A DNA stretch of 64,000 nucleotides from Parascedosporium putredinis (lineage: Eukaryota > Ascomycota > Sordariomycetes > Microascales > Microascaceae), in assembly GCA_949357655.1 (NCBI GenBank), contig CASHTG010000020.1:992001-1056000 (forward strand), read 5' to 3'. Below are positions 25,365-36,520 of this stretch, in pieces. The position numbers were made by a program, and so were the translations under genes. Below the pieces are notes generated by a model. The model ran no database searches. It saw only the letters and a list, made by a program, of their open reading frames with translations, and was not told the DNA's origin. Within the stretch, counting starts at the first letter, position 1; every line of letters starts with the position of its first letter.

Positions 25365-28300
25365 TTGGCCTGGAAGGCGAGATGAGGATTAGGTAGCAAA
25401 GTACCGACTTGTACGTCTCGTAATTGGTTGTTGCCAAAGTATCTCGAGATCCATGTCAAGCAAGGGAACATCTGACTCCCAAACACGGATTCAAGTTATT
25501 ATTTCTCCCCATTTTCTTCTCGCTAAATAAAGAGATAAGACGGGGAAAAAATACGGAGAATAGCCATAAAGTCGGGATCAGTTATCACCAGGCCATTATC
25601 GATGTGTCGATATGTCGACAATATGCGCCATTCCACGATCACTGGAACAGCCGTAACCTTGGTACTGGACCAGAGATCCGTTCAAGGAATACCCTAGGTC
25701 TTTCACTTCGTGAACCATCCTTTCCATACCAGTCATATTTCCTCGAAAATCGAAAATCGATCAGTTTTCCTTCTCCCGTCTCCACTCATTCTCCTCAATG
25801 AAGATGACGAGTCATACCCAACGGTCCGGGGAATATGGCGGGGCAACGTCGCTTCAGAGGGCGAGAACAGGGTCGACCTCTTTTTCGACCACAGGGCTCT
25901 ATTGGTTGGGGATGCCAAGGTATAGACATTCGCCACAGTGGGAAGCTCTGTCCGGATTGCCAGGTTGCCAGGCTTCATCGCCCTCATGACTCGTTTCCTG
26001 ACCGCGTGATTGTCCCCCAAATCTGCTCACCAATGCTGGCAACCTCCCCAAGGAACCCCCGTTCGCTTCTTGAGAGCGCGACGAGGAAATGGCTAATACA
26101 AGCATTACTCTCTGCTTCTTTTTGCGTTCCCAACGTCACACTCGGGAGTAGCCAGCCGTCTAGGATCAGTGGGTGCTTCCATTCGGCTTCTTTCGCCGCT
26201 GTCAGATGGCCTCCAGGACCCGCATGGAAGGGCCTGGACGGTGGTGGGGCTCTCCCCATCCCTAGCCATTCCTTCCGTTCACCTCAGGGCATCAGATAAG
26301 CATATCCTGGCGCCTGGCCAGGGGCGGTCTTCTAAGCGAGGGAGCCTGTCTGGGGCGGGGGTGGTTTTCCTCTTTCTTCTCGGTAATACTGTTACGAACA
26401 AAAGACTTGTTGGCGGGCTCCACAGGGGGCAAAGAGGGAGCAGCAGGAGAAACAAACCATCCCGGCAGCATCCCTTCTGGGACGCAAGCTTAAGGCGGCG
26501 GCCGAGAATGGGAACTGGAGCTGGAGTTCGTTGATGAAAGGGCATGAAAAGCGCCTTGGGCACCATCTGCGGGCCGGAGCTCGTTTTTCAGCGGACATGC
26601 GGACGAGGACGTTGGGATTTGATGTTCACGTTGGATGCTGGCATTTTCCCGCCAGTGGAGGCCCGGGCCGCAAAATACGCTAGGATTCGATCGAAGCTGT
26701 CAAAATCAACGCTAGCACTAGTGGCTTCTCTAGCCTCGATTCCTCATGTTCGAGTTATTAGTGTCTGTGTCCAGCCTTCTCGAAGCAATGATGCCTCCAT
26801 GGATCCGTCCACACTCCTTCGATGAGCGATGAGACTAGTAACAATCGTCTTCGCCATTTCTCCCTTGGCGCTTTGGGGACCTCCTCGCGAGAAAAAAAAC
26901 GCCGATGAATGAAGGATGAAAACCTCATGAAAAAGGGAATGAATCAGGATCAGGGTCAGTGGGGCCCCCATGCATCCCAGAAGACGACCTAGACAGTCCT
27001 CCGACAGGCAAGACTGATTAGGAAACAGGCAGAGGATGCTCGACTGCTGTCCCCAATTCCGGGCACTTACGCAATGTTGCGAATCCTTGACCAACGGCTT
27101 GAGAAGACAGGGCCCCTTTCGGTCCTGTCGCTTTTCCAATCATATTGTAAAATGGGGAGAGAGTGCGTGTTTTGGACGACCGCTCCGGGTTGTAGTTCAC
27201 GGCATATTGAGAGGCAGGTCGGCTCCGGCCCACCGACACGATGATGGCCATCCGCTCCAAGGCTGACGAACACGCATCGGCTACCCGCGATATCGTACTG
27301 CAACGTACATATTACCATTTGCATTTCTGCATCTACCCTCTGAATTAACCCTGGCTCCGGTCACCGCGAATAGGTAAAAGGCCGAAAGGAGATGGAGTAG
27401 GCTCATTTGAGGTGCTAGAGCGATGCGCGCTTCCGGCCGATCATCCACCTCCCCGTGAGGCCCTGGCCATGGATAGCAATCCTTCGGAGAAATGATATCA
27501 TGGGCCAACTTCTAAGCGACCTCCGCCTCAAAGTCTTCGGTCTCCTGCCGAACTACGCAGCAAACAAGAGTCAGCATTCACCCCGAGCGGGCGCGGATAG
27601 GGACAGAATGAGCCCCCATCCCGGCCCCGATCGGCACTTCGCAATACTGGATTCGCCTCTCGTCTTTCGGCCAGACTGGTCTAGGCTCTCCCTTTTTCTC
27701 TTTCTCTTTGTATTAGGTCCCCTGCCGTTCTAGGGTTGCCTTCCTGTTGATATGGATTCTCGCCTTCGCTGCTATTGTCAGAATGACTCGAGTGTTTCGA
27801 CTCCGCTGATCAGCAGCATTTCCGGGGCAGTCGCCCAGACGGAGGATTGATGCATCATGTGCATGCCTACTCAGTGCATCCAAACCAGGGGGCGCTGGCC
27901 TGTCCTGTTCATCTGGTCATAAACGTTTCCTCTTTATTCTCCGTTCTCCTGCGCAGAAAGACCCCGAATGTCAGGTCAGCGTTGCCTTGGCCTCGTCAAG
28001 GAATTGCCTGGCATGAGCATCCCTTCGGCATACACTCACCCGAGTATATAGTGGGCGCGTTATATTCACTAAATAGGGTGCATGCCGTCCAATTTTGTTT
28101 CAGGGGCCAGGCGACAAACAGGGCGATCTCCTCAACAGTCTCTGTTCAGTAGTCTGTCTCGCCTAAGTTGGTTGTCAAGGTTGCCTCTTACTAACCGCAG
28201 CCGAGGCGAACCTTCCATATCTGGGATGCAATGCATACAGACTATGCAAGCTTGGCCATCACATCTCACTCGAACGCCCAGTTCGCCCCTCGTATCTGGC

Positions 28301-30679
28301 GCGCTCGCAAAGCAAACAGGCTCCCCAATCCATGCTGCTAGGCGCGGTAAATGACCAATTGATCCCCGTGATCACACTCTGCTTCGTTTCGGGCACCCCT
28401 TGAGGCTTGAGAACCCCTTCCAATGATGGGCTCCCCCAAACAACATCCCCCATGCCTCAACATACCTGCATATGCTGACTTATGCGCGGGGGTCGTCGAG
28501 TTAGTTTGCTCGAGTCTCTCGCCACTAGCTCCCGAAGGTAGCGGCCCGCCTCAACTCAGGCCAGCCCCGCCCTTTCGAATTGCTATGTTGAATGCAAAGG
28601 CCAGGCAGGCCAGACGGTGCAAATTGGCATCCGGGGGCAATCATGCATGCGCGATACTATGTTGCTCTTCCAGCCCCCTGTGCTCAGACGCGTGGTGGGC
28701 GTCGTTTTGCGGACGGACCCGTGGGGGAGGAAAGAGGAGCACGTCCCCTCTTCCCGGCCCACCACCAGCCTGGCTGGCCGTCTTGGAAACATTCGAGATG
28801 CAAGCCAACAACTGTTGTTTGCCTACACTAATACATATCATCTTGAAAACTTCCACCGAGACGGCCTCAAGGTTGCAAAAGCCATCATTGTTTTGAAATC
28901 TCATCTGCCCCTGAACGCCTGCAAGTGAGGCACAACCCCCGCCCCTCCAAAATGGCTACCCTTCAGACAGTCTCCCTCACATCCGACCTACCCCCACTCG
29001 GGGCAATCGGGGGAGACGGGGATGACAAACAGATTTTTGGTCCGTATTTCCTCTTACCAGAGTAGGGCGTGTGCATTGTTCCTTAATCATGTGAGCCCGC
29101 ATCGAAGCCCCTCAATTGGGTGGATGGCGGAGACGGGATTGTGATATTGATTATGCAGGCTCGGCGGGGGCGGAAATGATGCGTGATGGAATACAGCAAG
29201 CGCAGGCAAGGAGTTCAGGTTCTCGCCTCGACTTTCTCTCTTCTTTGGCCGTTTCTTCCCCTCCCTTTCACTACGAGTTATTACGTGAAGGCAAAGAGAC
29301 CGAAGCCCACGCGAGAAACCACTGATTAATTTACAACAACCGTGCTCTGTCGGCCGAGGGGACTTGCACGGTCAGCTCCCCAGACCCTTTCGGGAATACG
29401 CATAGCCCTCCGTCTATCCCAAATAGTCCCCGCATGCATACCGGCCGGGTGCAAGCAGCGGCGCCGGGGCCCCCGATGCAGGCATAAACCAGGACTACCC
29501 TGCGACGCCACATCTCTCACAGACCGGCGAGGGAAACGGCATCCGTCGGCATTTGTGAGGTCGTTGAAGTGGCCCCAGATGTAGAGCCCAGACGGAGCGT
29601 ACCATCACCGAACCTAGTTGCCGTTATTGACAAACTTGGCATTCGCCCGAGACTAAACGCCGGAGAGTTGAGGCTAAGAGAAAAGGGGCATGCGGGATGT
29701 CTGTGTGTGCACAGGTTGATTTCAAAATTTCTTAATGTTCGCTGAGGCGACGGGGCGTCGGCGGAGGAGGCTTTGTAGGTGAAACGCGCCTTGGGCGGCG
29801 GGGAACAGTTGAGGGGAGCGCGCCATCGTACGATACCGAAACCCGGCGCAGCGCAAAGAGCACGGTGCCTCGCCCGTTTCGTGGGATGGATAAAACATGG
29901 ATCCGGACGCGGTGTGCTGACCGGTGAAGATTTCGGGCGCCCTCGCTTTGCCTCGCGCTTACTTACCATTTGGCTTCGTATCAAGGACTAGGAGAAGCGC
30001 AAGTCAGAGAGCGAGAGCGGCGTCGAATTCTTGATTGTTAGAAGAGCCGGGGGCTCAGGGTGACTCCCTTTAATTCCGAATCGCGAAGTGCGCCTGGGAC
30101 AATAACGCAGATTTGTGTGTTGTTCAACGCGTAGTACATCGCTCGTAGATGGTTGGAGTCCTTGGGCTCGATGCGAGGGGCTTTGAGGATGGAGGGCACC
30201 CCTTGTCTATCAGCATATTCGTGTGTCGGCTATGCTCCTAGGGCGTCTCAACCTGATATCAGCCTTGGTGCCGACACCTTACTTTGCCCTGCTACCTCTT
30301 GTGAGGGATATAAGTTCGTGACTATATGGTTCTCAGCCGCGATATGGTCACGATCGCGGCAACGGTAATAGAGGCTATCATCGACTCTGGTGGACAGGGC
30401 CGCTTGAGATACGTAACACGTTTCGCTACTTGAGTTGAATGAAGATAGGAACACACAGCGGGACGGACACGAGAAGACGTTTGCATTCGATCAACCATCC
30501 CTTATGAGTCGATATTTCGAGGGTAGCAAGACTCGGGGATAAAGCAGGTGAGTTTTATAGCTGGCAGGCCTCGACAATGCCCCTCATCTGACATCGTGCC
30601 ATCCAGGACCTACTTCAAAGGTCATCCCGAGGCCTTTTCACCTCCCTCCACCTCCGCCCAAAACCTTGCCCTTTCCCTC

Positions 30680-31649
30680 TTACTCGGACTTTTCACCCAC
30701 CGCCCCAGCCGACCCTCCGTGCCAGGCGCCGGCGAGAAGCCTCCCGTCAGGAAGCTGCTTTTCCGACTTCTTCACGTGGCGCAGGAGCAAGCCATAGACG
30801 AGGTCACACGCAGTGGAGAGGCCGAGCATGAAAGAGAGGGCGCGGTGAGGTAGTAGGCGTGGGCTTCGGGCCAGTACCACCAGAGGAGACCAGAGTTCAG
30901 GGTCAGGCCGCACTGCGTCCCGATGGTGCGGGCAAGCCTAGAAAGGAGCGGAAAGTGTTAGTGCTAGTATATGCAAAGAAAGGCACGTACGTGTTCGCCG
31001 CCCGTGCAGGGGAATCACCGTGGCATATCGGAATATGAGGCCGGGGTATACGGCGGGACGCCAAAGAACATACCAAATGCCGTAGCTCGTGCCGCCCGAA
31101 TGCCCACGAACGAACAAGTCCCACACGCTCAGCGCGCTTCCAACGACCTGAGCGAATCCGGCCGTCCAGTACGCCAGCTCCGTCGTGTCGATGCCCTCCA
31201 CGCCGTACCACACCTTGCCCGTCTTGTCGCCGTGGCCCCTCCCCGGCTCGGCGACCCACCAGGCCACAAAGGCCCATTGCGCCAGGCAGCCGACGGCCAC
31301 CAAGCCCGCGAGGATGCGGCCCAGATTCCTCGCCACGACGGGGCGCGGGGCCCCACTCGTACGGCGCGGCGGCGAGGGTCACGTAGATGATGCCGGCGTC
31401 GAAGGCGAGCCAGAGGGCGAAGCCGAAGCGCTCGATGGCGTGCTCCGTCACGAACACGGTAAAGACGATTTCCCACGCGAGGTTGATGGATAGGGCGAGC
31501 AGAGGGATCGGGGAGGATTTCGTGGCGAGGAGCGGGGCACCATGAGCGCGTAGGTGACGAGCCATAGGGCGATGCCGCCGCCGAGGAGGGCGGTGGTGGC
31601 GGGGATCAGCCACGGGGGCAGTGGGGAGGGGGATGTCTGTCTGGCCCAT
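30680..31649 (-). CDS. Multi-pass membrane protein resembling the Pyr4/PaxB terpene cyclase family, frame broken about five times
   Basis: Small polytopic protein, probably in the ER or other inner membranes. Exon 1 is 31649-30991 (GTACGT donor), exon 2 is 30937-30680. The restored 307-aa product has several hydrophobic helices. It has the family-like signature NLAWEIV in an early helix, whose acidic residue matches the catalytic Glu of Pyr4-type cyclases, then FGFALWLAFDAGIIYVTL, RGHSGGTSYGIWY, LLWWYWPEAHAYY and a late-helix ACDLVYG whose Asp may match the second acidic residue. Slips lie at + strand G runs 31623-31626, 31534-31537, 31340-31350 (two bases), 31009-31012 and near 30844. No terpene synthase, prenyltransferase or oxygenase gene is nearby, so a cyclase role is unproven; many fungal relatives are simply uncharacterised membrane proteins. 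ATG at 31649 is the first in frame. Confidence 0.7.
30938..30990 (-). other. Intron of the Pyr4-like gene
   Basis: 53-nt intron, GTACGT donor at 30990 and TCTAG acceptor ending at 30938. It joins ...ARAANT to LARTIGTQCG in phase 2. Confidence 0.75.
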
Positions 31650-33664
31650 GGCGAGCGCGGCGAGCGGCGAGCGGCGAGCGGTGATGAAAGGCGCGCTTGC
31701 AGGGTATTTTGGCTTGGTTGGTTTCTTGGGGAAGAGGTACGGTTTGAGGCAGTCGTTGTCGTCTTGTGGGTTTAGAAAGTCTTGCGGATGTTGCCACTGA
31801 CACTCGATTTAGCCAAAGATCGAAAGCAGCTGCTTCCACGTTCAATATCTCAATTGCTACGATTTCGACACAATTATTTTCGAGAGTAAAATCATCGTAC
31901 ACGGAACATGTCGCGCTTCCGTTCCCACCTCGACTTCAATGTGAATAGGCAGCCGAATAAAGAAGCGCCGCCCAGGAAGTGAGCCTTCAGACGGCGAGAC
32001 AACAAAGCCTTGAGGTGCCGTTGAAGGAACATTTGGGCATTCCTTCCACATCACGTGGAGTAAGCTTATTCCTCGTCAGCCCCATTCGGGAAGCACTCGA
32101 TGGTCCTCAGGTAATCATCAATGCCCTGGCACAAGTGGTCTGTCAGGAACAATGGTTCTCTCTTTTGGCCGAGTGCTTGCTCCTCGACAGACGAAGCATT
32201 CGAAGAGAGACGGATCGATCCATAAAGGGACCAAGTCAAATATGAGGTGCATTCTCTTAACTGCATATGTGATGAAATCATTGGAGAGCCCAAAAGGAAA
32301 AAAAGAAAAAAATCGAACATTACCAAGACGAGGAACCCAGGCCTTGGCGTGAAAAGACAGGGTCTTGAATCCTTCTGTCAAGCCACCCCACATTTTCACT
32401 CGAAGGGCGCAGTCATGTCAAAACGAAAGAGCCGCGAGAACAAAGCCGCGCAGAAATAGAATTCCCAAGCACCCGGACCTTCATGTGCTCGTCCGAACAG
32501 GGAATCATGTTATTTATACCGAAATAGACAGTACAATGCTTTAGAACCGCCTAATAATAAAGAAGAAAAAAGACTCATATCCATAAGCAAAAAGTGATGT
32601 CTATCTCAGGCGTGTATGCCCATGACCCCCCTTTGGCCAGCCTCAAGCAGTCCTCACCCAGTGGCCCGTTAGCCATGGACCTCCCGCAGACAAATATTGA
32701 CGTGCCGTGACCGTCAATGGCATCATTAAAGGCGTCCCACCCCAGCGCCTCGGGAGAGGGATGGACACCGTTCCCGCCCAGAGCCCGCTGCAAGAGAGCT
32801 TATTTCCTAATCCGGCTAGCAACCCACGCCCACCCGCTCCTTGTCCCTGAAAGGGCGCAAACTTGACATCCGGCGTCCAAGGCCTTCCACCCAGAGGCTT
32901 GGTTTAAGACCTACCCTGCATCCAGCTGCGGATGGTCTAATGCAGCACGGCCGTCTTCCTCCAACGTCAAGAACGCCATATATATCATATCCTATCAACT
33001 TATAATACCAAACAAGCTTCGTCAAACCTTTCAAAGCCCTCCCTCAAGCCCATCCTCTTCGATAATAACCCTTCTACCAGGTCTTTTCCTTTCCTTCCCA
33101 TTTTGTTTTTAGCCGCCAAGAATTGGCAACTTTTCCCCTCGTCTACTCCGTATTGTTCGACCATCATTTCTAGCTCACTTACAGCTCACCCATAGCATCA
33201 TTGATCACTTAGACGGGGTCAAGTGAACTCGAGAAATATTTCTAGGTGCGTGTTGCAGATACTCAACTCACATGGAAGACAAGGGATTCAAGGCTTCTGG
33301 GCCCCAACGTGGACAAAGAATGAAATAGTTGAGTTAACTAAGATTGGTAATATAGCGGAGAGGATGAGGTTAGGCGCTTCACTTCTTGAACGACACCACC
33401 GCGCCAAATCCATATACAAGTGAATACCCCAGGCATCAGCTTTTTCCATCCACCAACCTCACAGTGGTATGTATATATATATTAAGCCACACGACCCGGC
33501 CTATATGTGGTGGGCTGACACCTCAAGATCATGCGATAGCGAGGACCGCACCGAAACAATGGTGCACGAAACCGAGGAGAACGAAGTGGTATCTGCAAAA
33601 GAATGAAAACAAAACAGAATGAGTCGCATTATGCCTGGTGGTCCACCAGGCATCAGTGACACAT
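31650..33664. other. Intergenic, no gene seen
   Basis: 2.0 kb between two minus-strand genes, holding the promoter of the Pyr4-like gene and the 3' UTR of the permease gene. Only short chance frames are present. Confidence 0.6.
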
Positions 33665-35728
33665 CTAGAAGAGCTTGTTAAGCATCTGGCGCCACTTGGG
33701 CCACTTCGCAACCTCGGCACGGTAGGCATTGATCGTGTCCCAATCGTGCTCGCGACGGCCAGTGTCAACGTCAATCTGGCTGACGCGAAGCCAGCCAGTC
33801 CTCTTCCAGGCGTAACCAATGGCCCAGAAAACGAGGACAACGGGGACGCAAAGCCAGTCTCGGAAGAACTTCTCGGCGTTCAGAGGCCTGATAGCGGTGT
33901 AGAACTGTTTTCGACGCACACCTCATTAGCAGCTGCGTCTTCACATGATCGAGCGGAACGGGTGCTACGCTGGGGAAAGGGTTTTTACTTACAGTGGCAG
34001 CCAACACGATGACGCAGAGGATAAGGCCGATCCACGAACCAACGACGCCACCAATGGCCGTGAATGGGATCTCATCAAGAGTATGGCCCTGGTGCTTCCA
34101 GGCAGCTCGGAAGCGAATATGCGCCAGGCAGATGGAGCCCCATGTGAAGAGGGCGGCAAGCGCAGAAAGGGAGAGAAGCCAGTTGAACACTTCGTTACTG
34201 CGGTTGTTCATGCTCATAAAGGCGAGCAATCCGCAGACGAGGTGAAGAATGACAGAGGGGAGGGGGCGGCCCGAACGATCAATGTAGGTGAAGATCTTGG
34301 GGGCGAAACCTTGCTGAGCCAGGGCGGTGAGGGTACGGGATCCTCCGTACACGGCGGAAACACCAATAGAGAGCACCGAGATGAGGATGACAAAGTTCAT
34401 GAAGTGGTCAAACGGCTCAAGGGCGGCATATTTGGCAGCCAGCACGAACGGCGACGTATCAGAGCCAGAGTTACCCTCCTTGGCCAAAAGGTTCTCATCA
34501 TCGGAGCTGACGAGGAGACCAACGAAGAACAGGCCGAGGATATAGAACAGAGTGATACGCCAGAAGACCTGCTTGATAGCGCCGGGCAAAGCCTTGACCG
34601 GGTTGCGGGACTCGGCGGCAGCAAGACCAACCAATTCCGTTCCGGCAAACGAGAAGGCAGCGGTAACGAAGACGGAGCAGAAGCCGATGAAACCGTCCTT
34701 GAACGCACCCGGCTCGTACCAGTACCTGGCTCCCCAGTATTCGCCAAAGCGGCCATCCTTAGGTCCGCCTCCGCAAACAAGGACGAGGGCGACAATCATG
34801 AAGATGACGGTAGCGGCAAGCTTAAACGCGGATGCGACGAATTCCTCTTCGGCGTACCCGACAGTACCAAAGACGTTGAAAATTGTGATGGCAATCAAAA
34901 ACACGACGATCCAAACGGCTTCGCTGATTGAGTCGTTCCAGTATTTGATAGTAATGGCGCAGACGGTTAATTCCAAGGGTAAGACGATGGCCCATTGAAG
35001 TACGTAGTTCCAACCCATGGCGAAGCCCCAAGAAGGATCGATGAACCGGGTAGAGTAAGTGTAGAAGCCACCAGAGACGGGATACATAACAGCCAGCTCA
35101 CCAAGAGCGTAGACTACAAGCATTGAACGTTAGCATGCGACAGACAGCCTAGGGCTCGGACACGACATCTTCTAAAGCAACCACCCCCACCCACCGCCTC
35201 CAACGACTACATCCTCTCGCGGCTGAGGGGATTTCACACTTACCGACGTTGAACATCATGACACCAATAATCAAGAAATCGACCAAAACCCAACCGGGGC
35301 CCTATTCACCAAACCGTATTAGCATCACCCATTGAAACGTGCACCAGCATCAAGCCAGACCCGCGTTGATTTGTCACATGGCTCCAGTTCAGAGACAAGG
35401 GGGAGGAGGAGTCCACATACACCAGAGTAGAGAGCGCCACCGGAACCGACGAAGAAACCAGCACCAATTGAGCCACCAATGGCAATCATGTGCAAATGGC
35501 GCGTCTTCATGGCACGATCTAGTTCAACGAGACCCAGGCCATACTCTCGCTGCTTGAACGAAGTGAGGTTCAGACCGTTTCTGGTCATGAAGTCCTCATC
35601 TTGGACGGTAGCGGCAGCATCCTTGTGGCGGCCTGCCGTGTTATATCCGGGCAAGACGTCCGGAACATAGGCGACGGCCTTTTCGGGATCCGCTCCCGGC
35701 GGGGCGATTCGTCTGAGCGAGTAGCCAT
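33665..35728 (-). CDS. Amino-acid permease (AAT/YAT family, Gap1/Agp-like)
   Basis: Plasma-membrane proton symporter for amino acids. Four exons: 35728-35421, 35301-35244, 35113-33993 and 33904-33665, all with consensus donors and AG acceptors. The 575-aa product has the family's cytoplasmic N-terminus (LDRAMKTRHLHMIAIGGSIGAGFFVGSG around the first helix), VYALGELAVMYPVSGGFYTY, FAMGWNYVLQW, FAGTELVGLAAAESRNPVKALP and a late FNWLLSLSALAALFTW, with about 12 membrane helices. The start is inferred: the ATG at 35728 gives MATRSDESPPPGADPEK if one base is added to the G4 run at 35701-35704. Read literally, the frame instead continues upstream to an ATG at 35846 with an unfamily-like N-terminus. 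Substrate range is not readable. GATA-type sites upstream fit nitrogen control. Confidence 0.93.
33905..33992 (-). other. Intron 3 of the permease gene
   Basis: 88 nt, GTAAGT donor at 33992 and ACAG acceptor ending at 33905. It joins ...VLAAT to FYTAIRPLN. Confidence 0.9.
35114..35243 (-). other. Intron 2 of the permease gene
   Basis: 130 nt, GTAAGT donor at 35243, GCTAAC branch site and TTGTAG acceptor ending at 35114. It joins MMFNV to VYALGEL. Confidence 0.9.
35302..35420 (-). other. Intron 1 of the permease gene
   Basis: 119 nt, GTATGT donor at 35420 and ATAG acceptor ending at 35302. It joins GGALYSG to GPGWVLVDF in phase 0. Confidence 0.9.
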
Positions 35729-36520
35729 CACCGATAGAAAGCAAGCGTCGGCAGCTCTTATTCACACAAAGAGAGGTGACGAGAGGTTGTAGAAGGAGCG
35801 AGATGAGGGGAAGCTCTTGCCGCAAAAACGCGAGATCGACAGGCAAGAGGGGAGGGGAGAGGAGATATTATAAGGTATTTGGTTTGAGAGGAAAGGGGGT
35901 GTTGCTGAAGAACGCGGAATGGGGACAGCTTGATTAATATGGGAAGTCCCTATCATATGAAGAGGGTAGGATCGATGGATGCGGGGCACGAGAGACAACA
36001 GAGCTCCTGGATCCACGGGCCAATATATGCATGGAAGGGGTCCTTGGGTACGCGACCTCGGTCTGATAGGGGACAATGGAGATGGATGGGGAAGCGGATG
36101 GGGGACGGAGGGTAGTCGCAGCCGGCTTGGGCACATCAAGGAAGCTGCCTTGAATAGGAAAGAGGCGACTGGCTGCCAGAGGAGGGTGTGGGGGAACGGG
36201 AGGGGGTGGGATGATATTTGACTTTGACTTCTTCTCTCTGCGGCAGAAGGATGACGCTTGCCCTACCCTGACCTTGAGGGGGTCATTGGGACGGGTCGGG
36301 AAACGAGGGCAGGGAATCTCGAGTCAAGGCAGCATACGATGGTGGATCGAGGCACCTGCGAATGCGTTCCAAGACTGACTAGCTCTGGACGCTAAGTCTG
36401 TGGCGAAAAGAGCAAGTTTGATGGAGTCGCCCGAGATATCTCTTTGGCGCCCCTTCGCCGCGACGCAGGGATGGATGGGGGTTCGTGGTGGGTCGTGGGT
36501 CGTAGGTCTGAAAGATAAAA
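35729..36520 (-). promoter_or_regulatory. Permease upstream region with candidate GATA sites
   Basis: HGATAR matches (either strand) occur at 35950-35955 (CTATCA), 36064-36069 (TGATAG) and 36513-36518 (AGATAA). AreA/NIT2-type factors bind such sites in fungal nitrogen-transport genes. Single sites of this length are frequent by chance, so this is suggestive only. Confidence 0.3.

Larger units (their letters stand above)
8372..30679. other. 22.3-kb stretch with no recognisable gene
   Basis: No open frame here shows a known domain, a run of plausible exons, or the C-ending codon bias of the confirmed genes; the longest (325 codons at 19272-20249) is low-complexity chance coding that passes through a CT microsatellite. 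I looked for frames joined by one-base slips, as in the neighbouring genes, and found none. The stretch contains the microsatellites, G-quadruplex motif and inverted repeat listed separately, plus many polypyrimidine and polypurine patches. Composition is near even, so it does not look like an AT-rich centromere. It could hold long non-coding transcripts, diverged repeats, or genes too atypical to see. Confidence 0.55.

Noticed and set aside
29517..29984. 155-codon frame on the - strand
   Set aside because: No domain, no intron support, and a Pro/Ser/Arg composition typical of chance frames.
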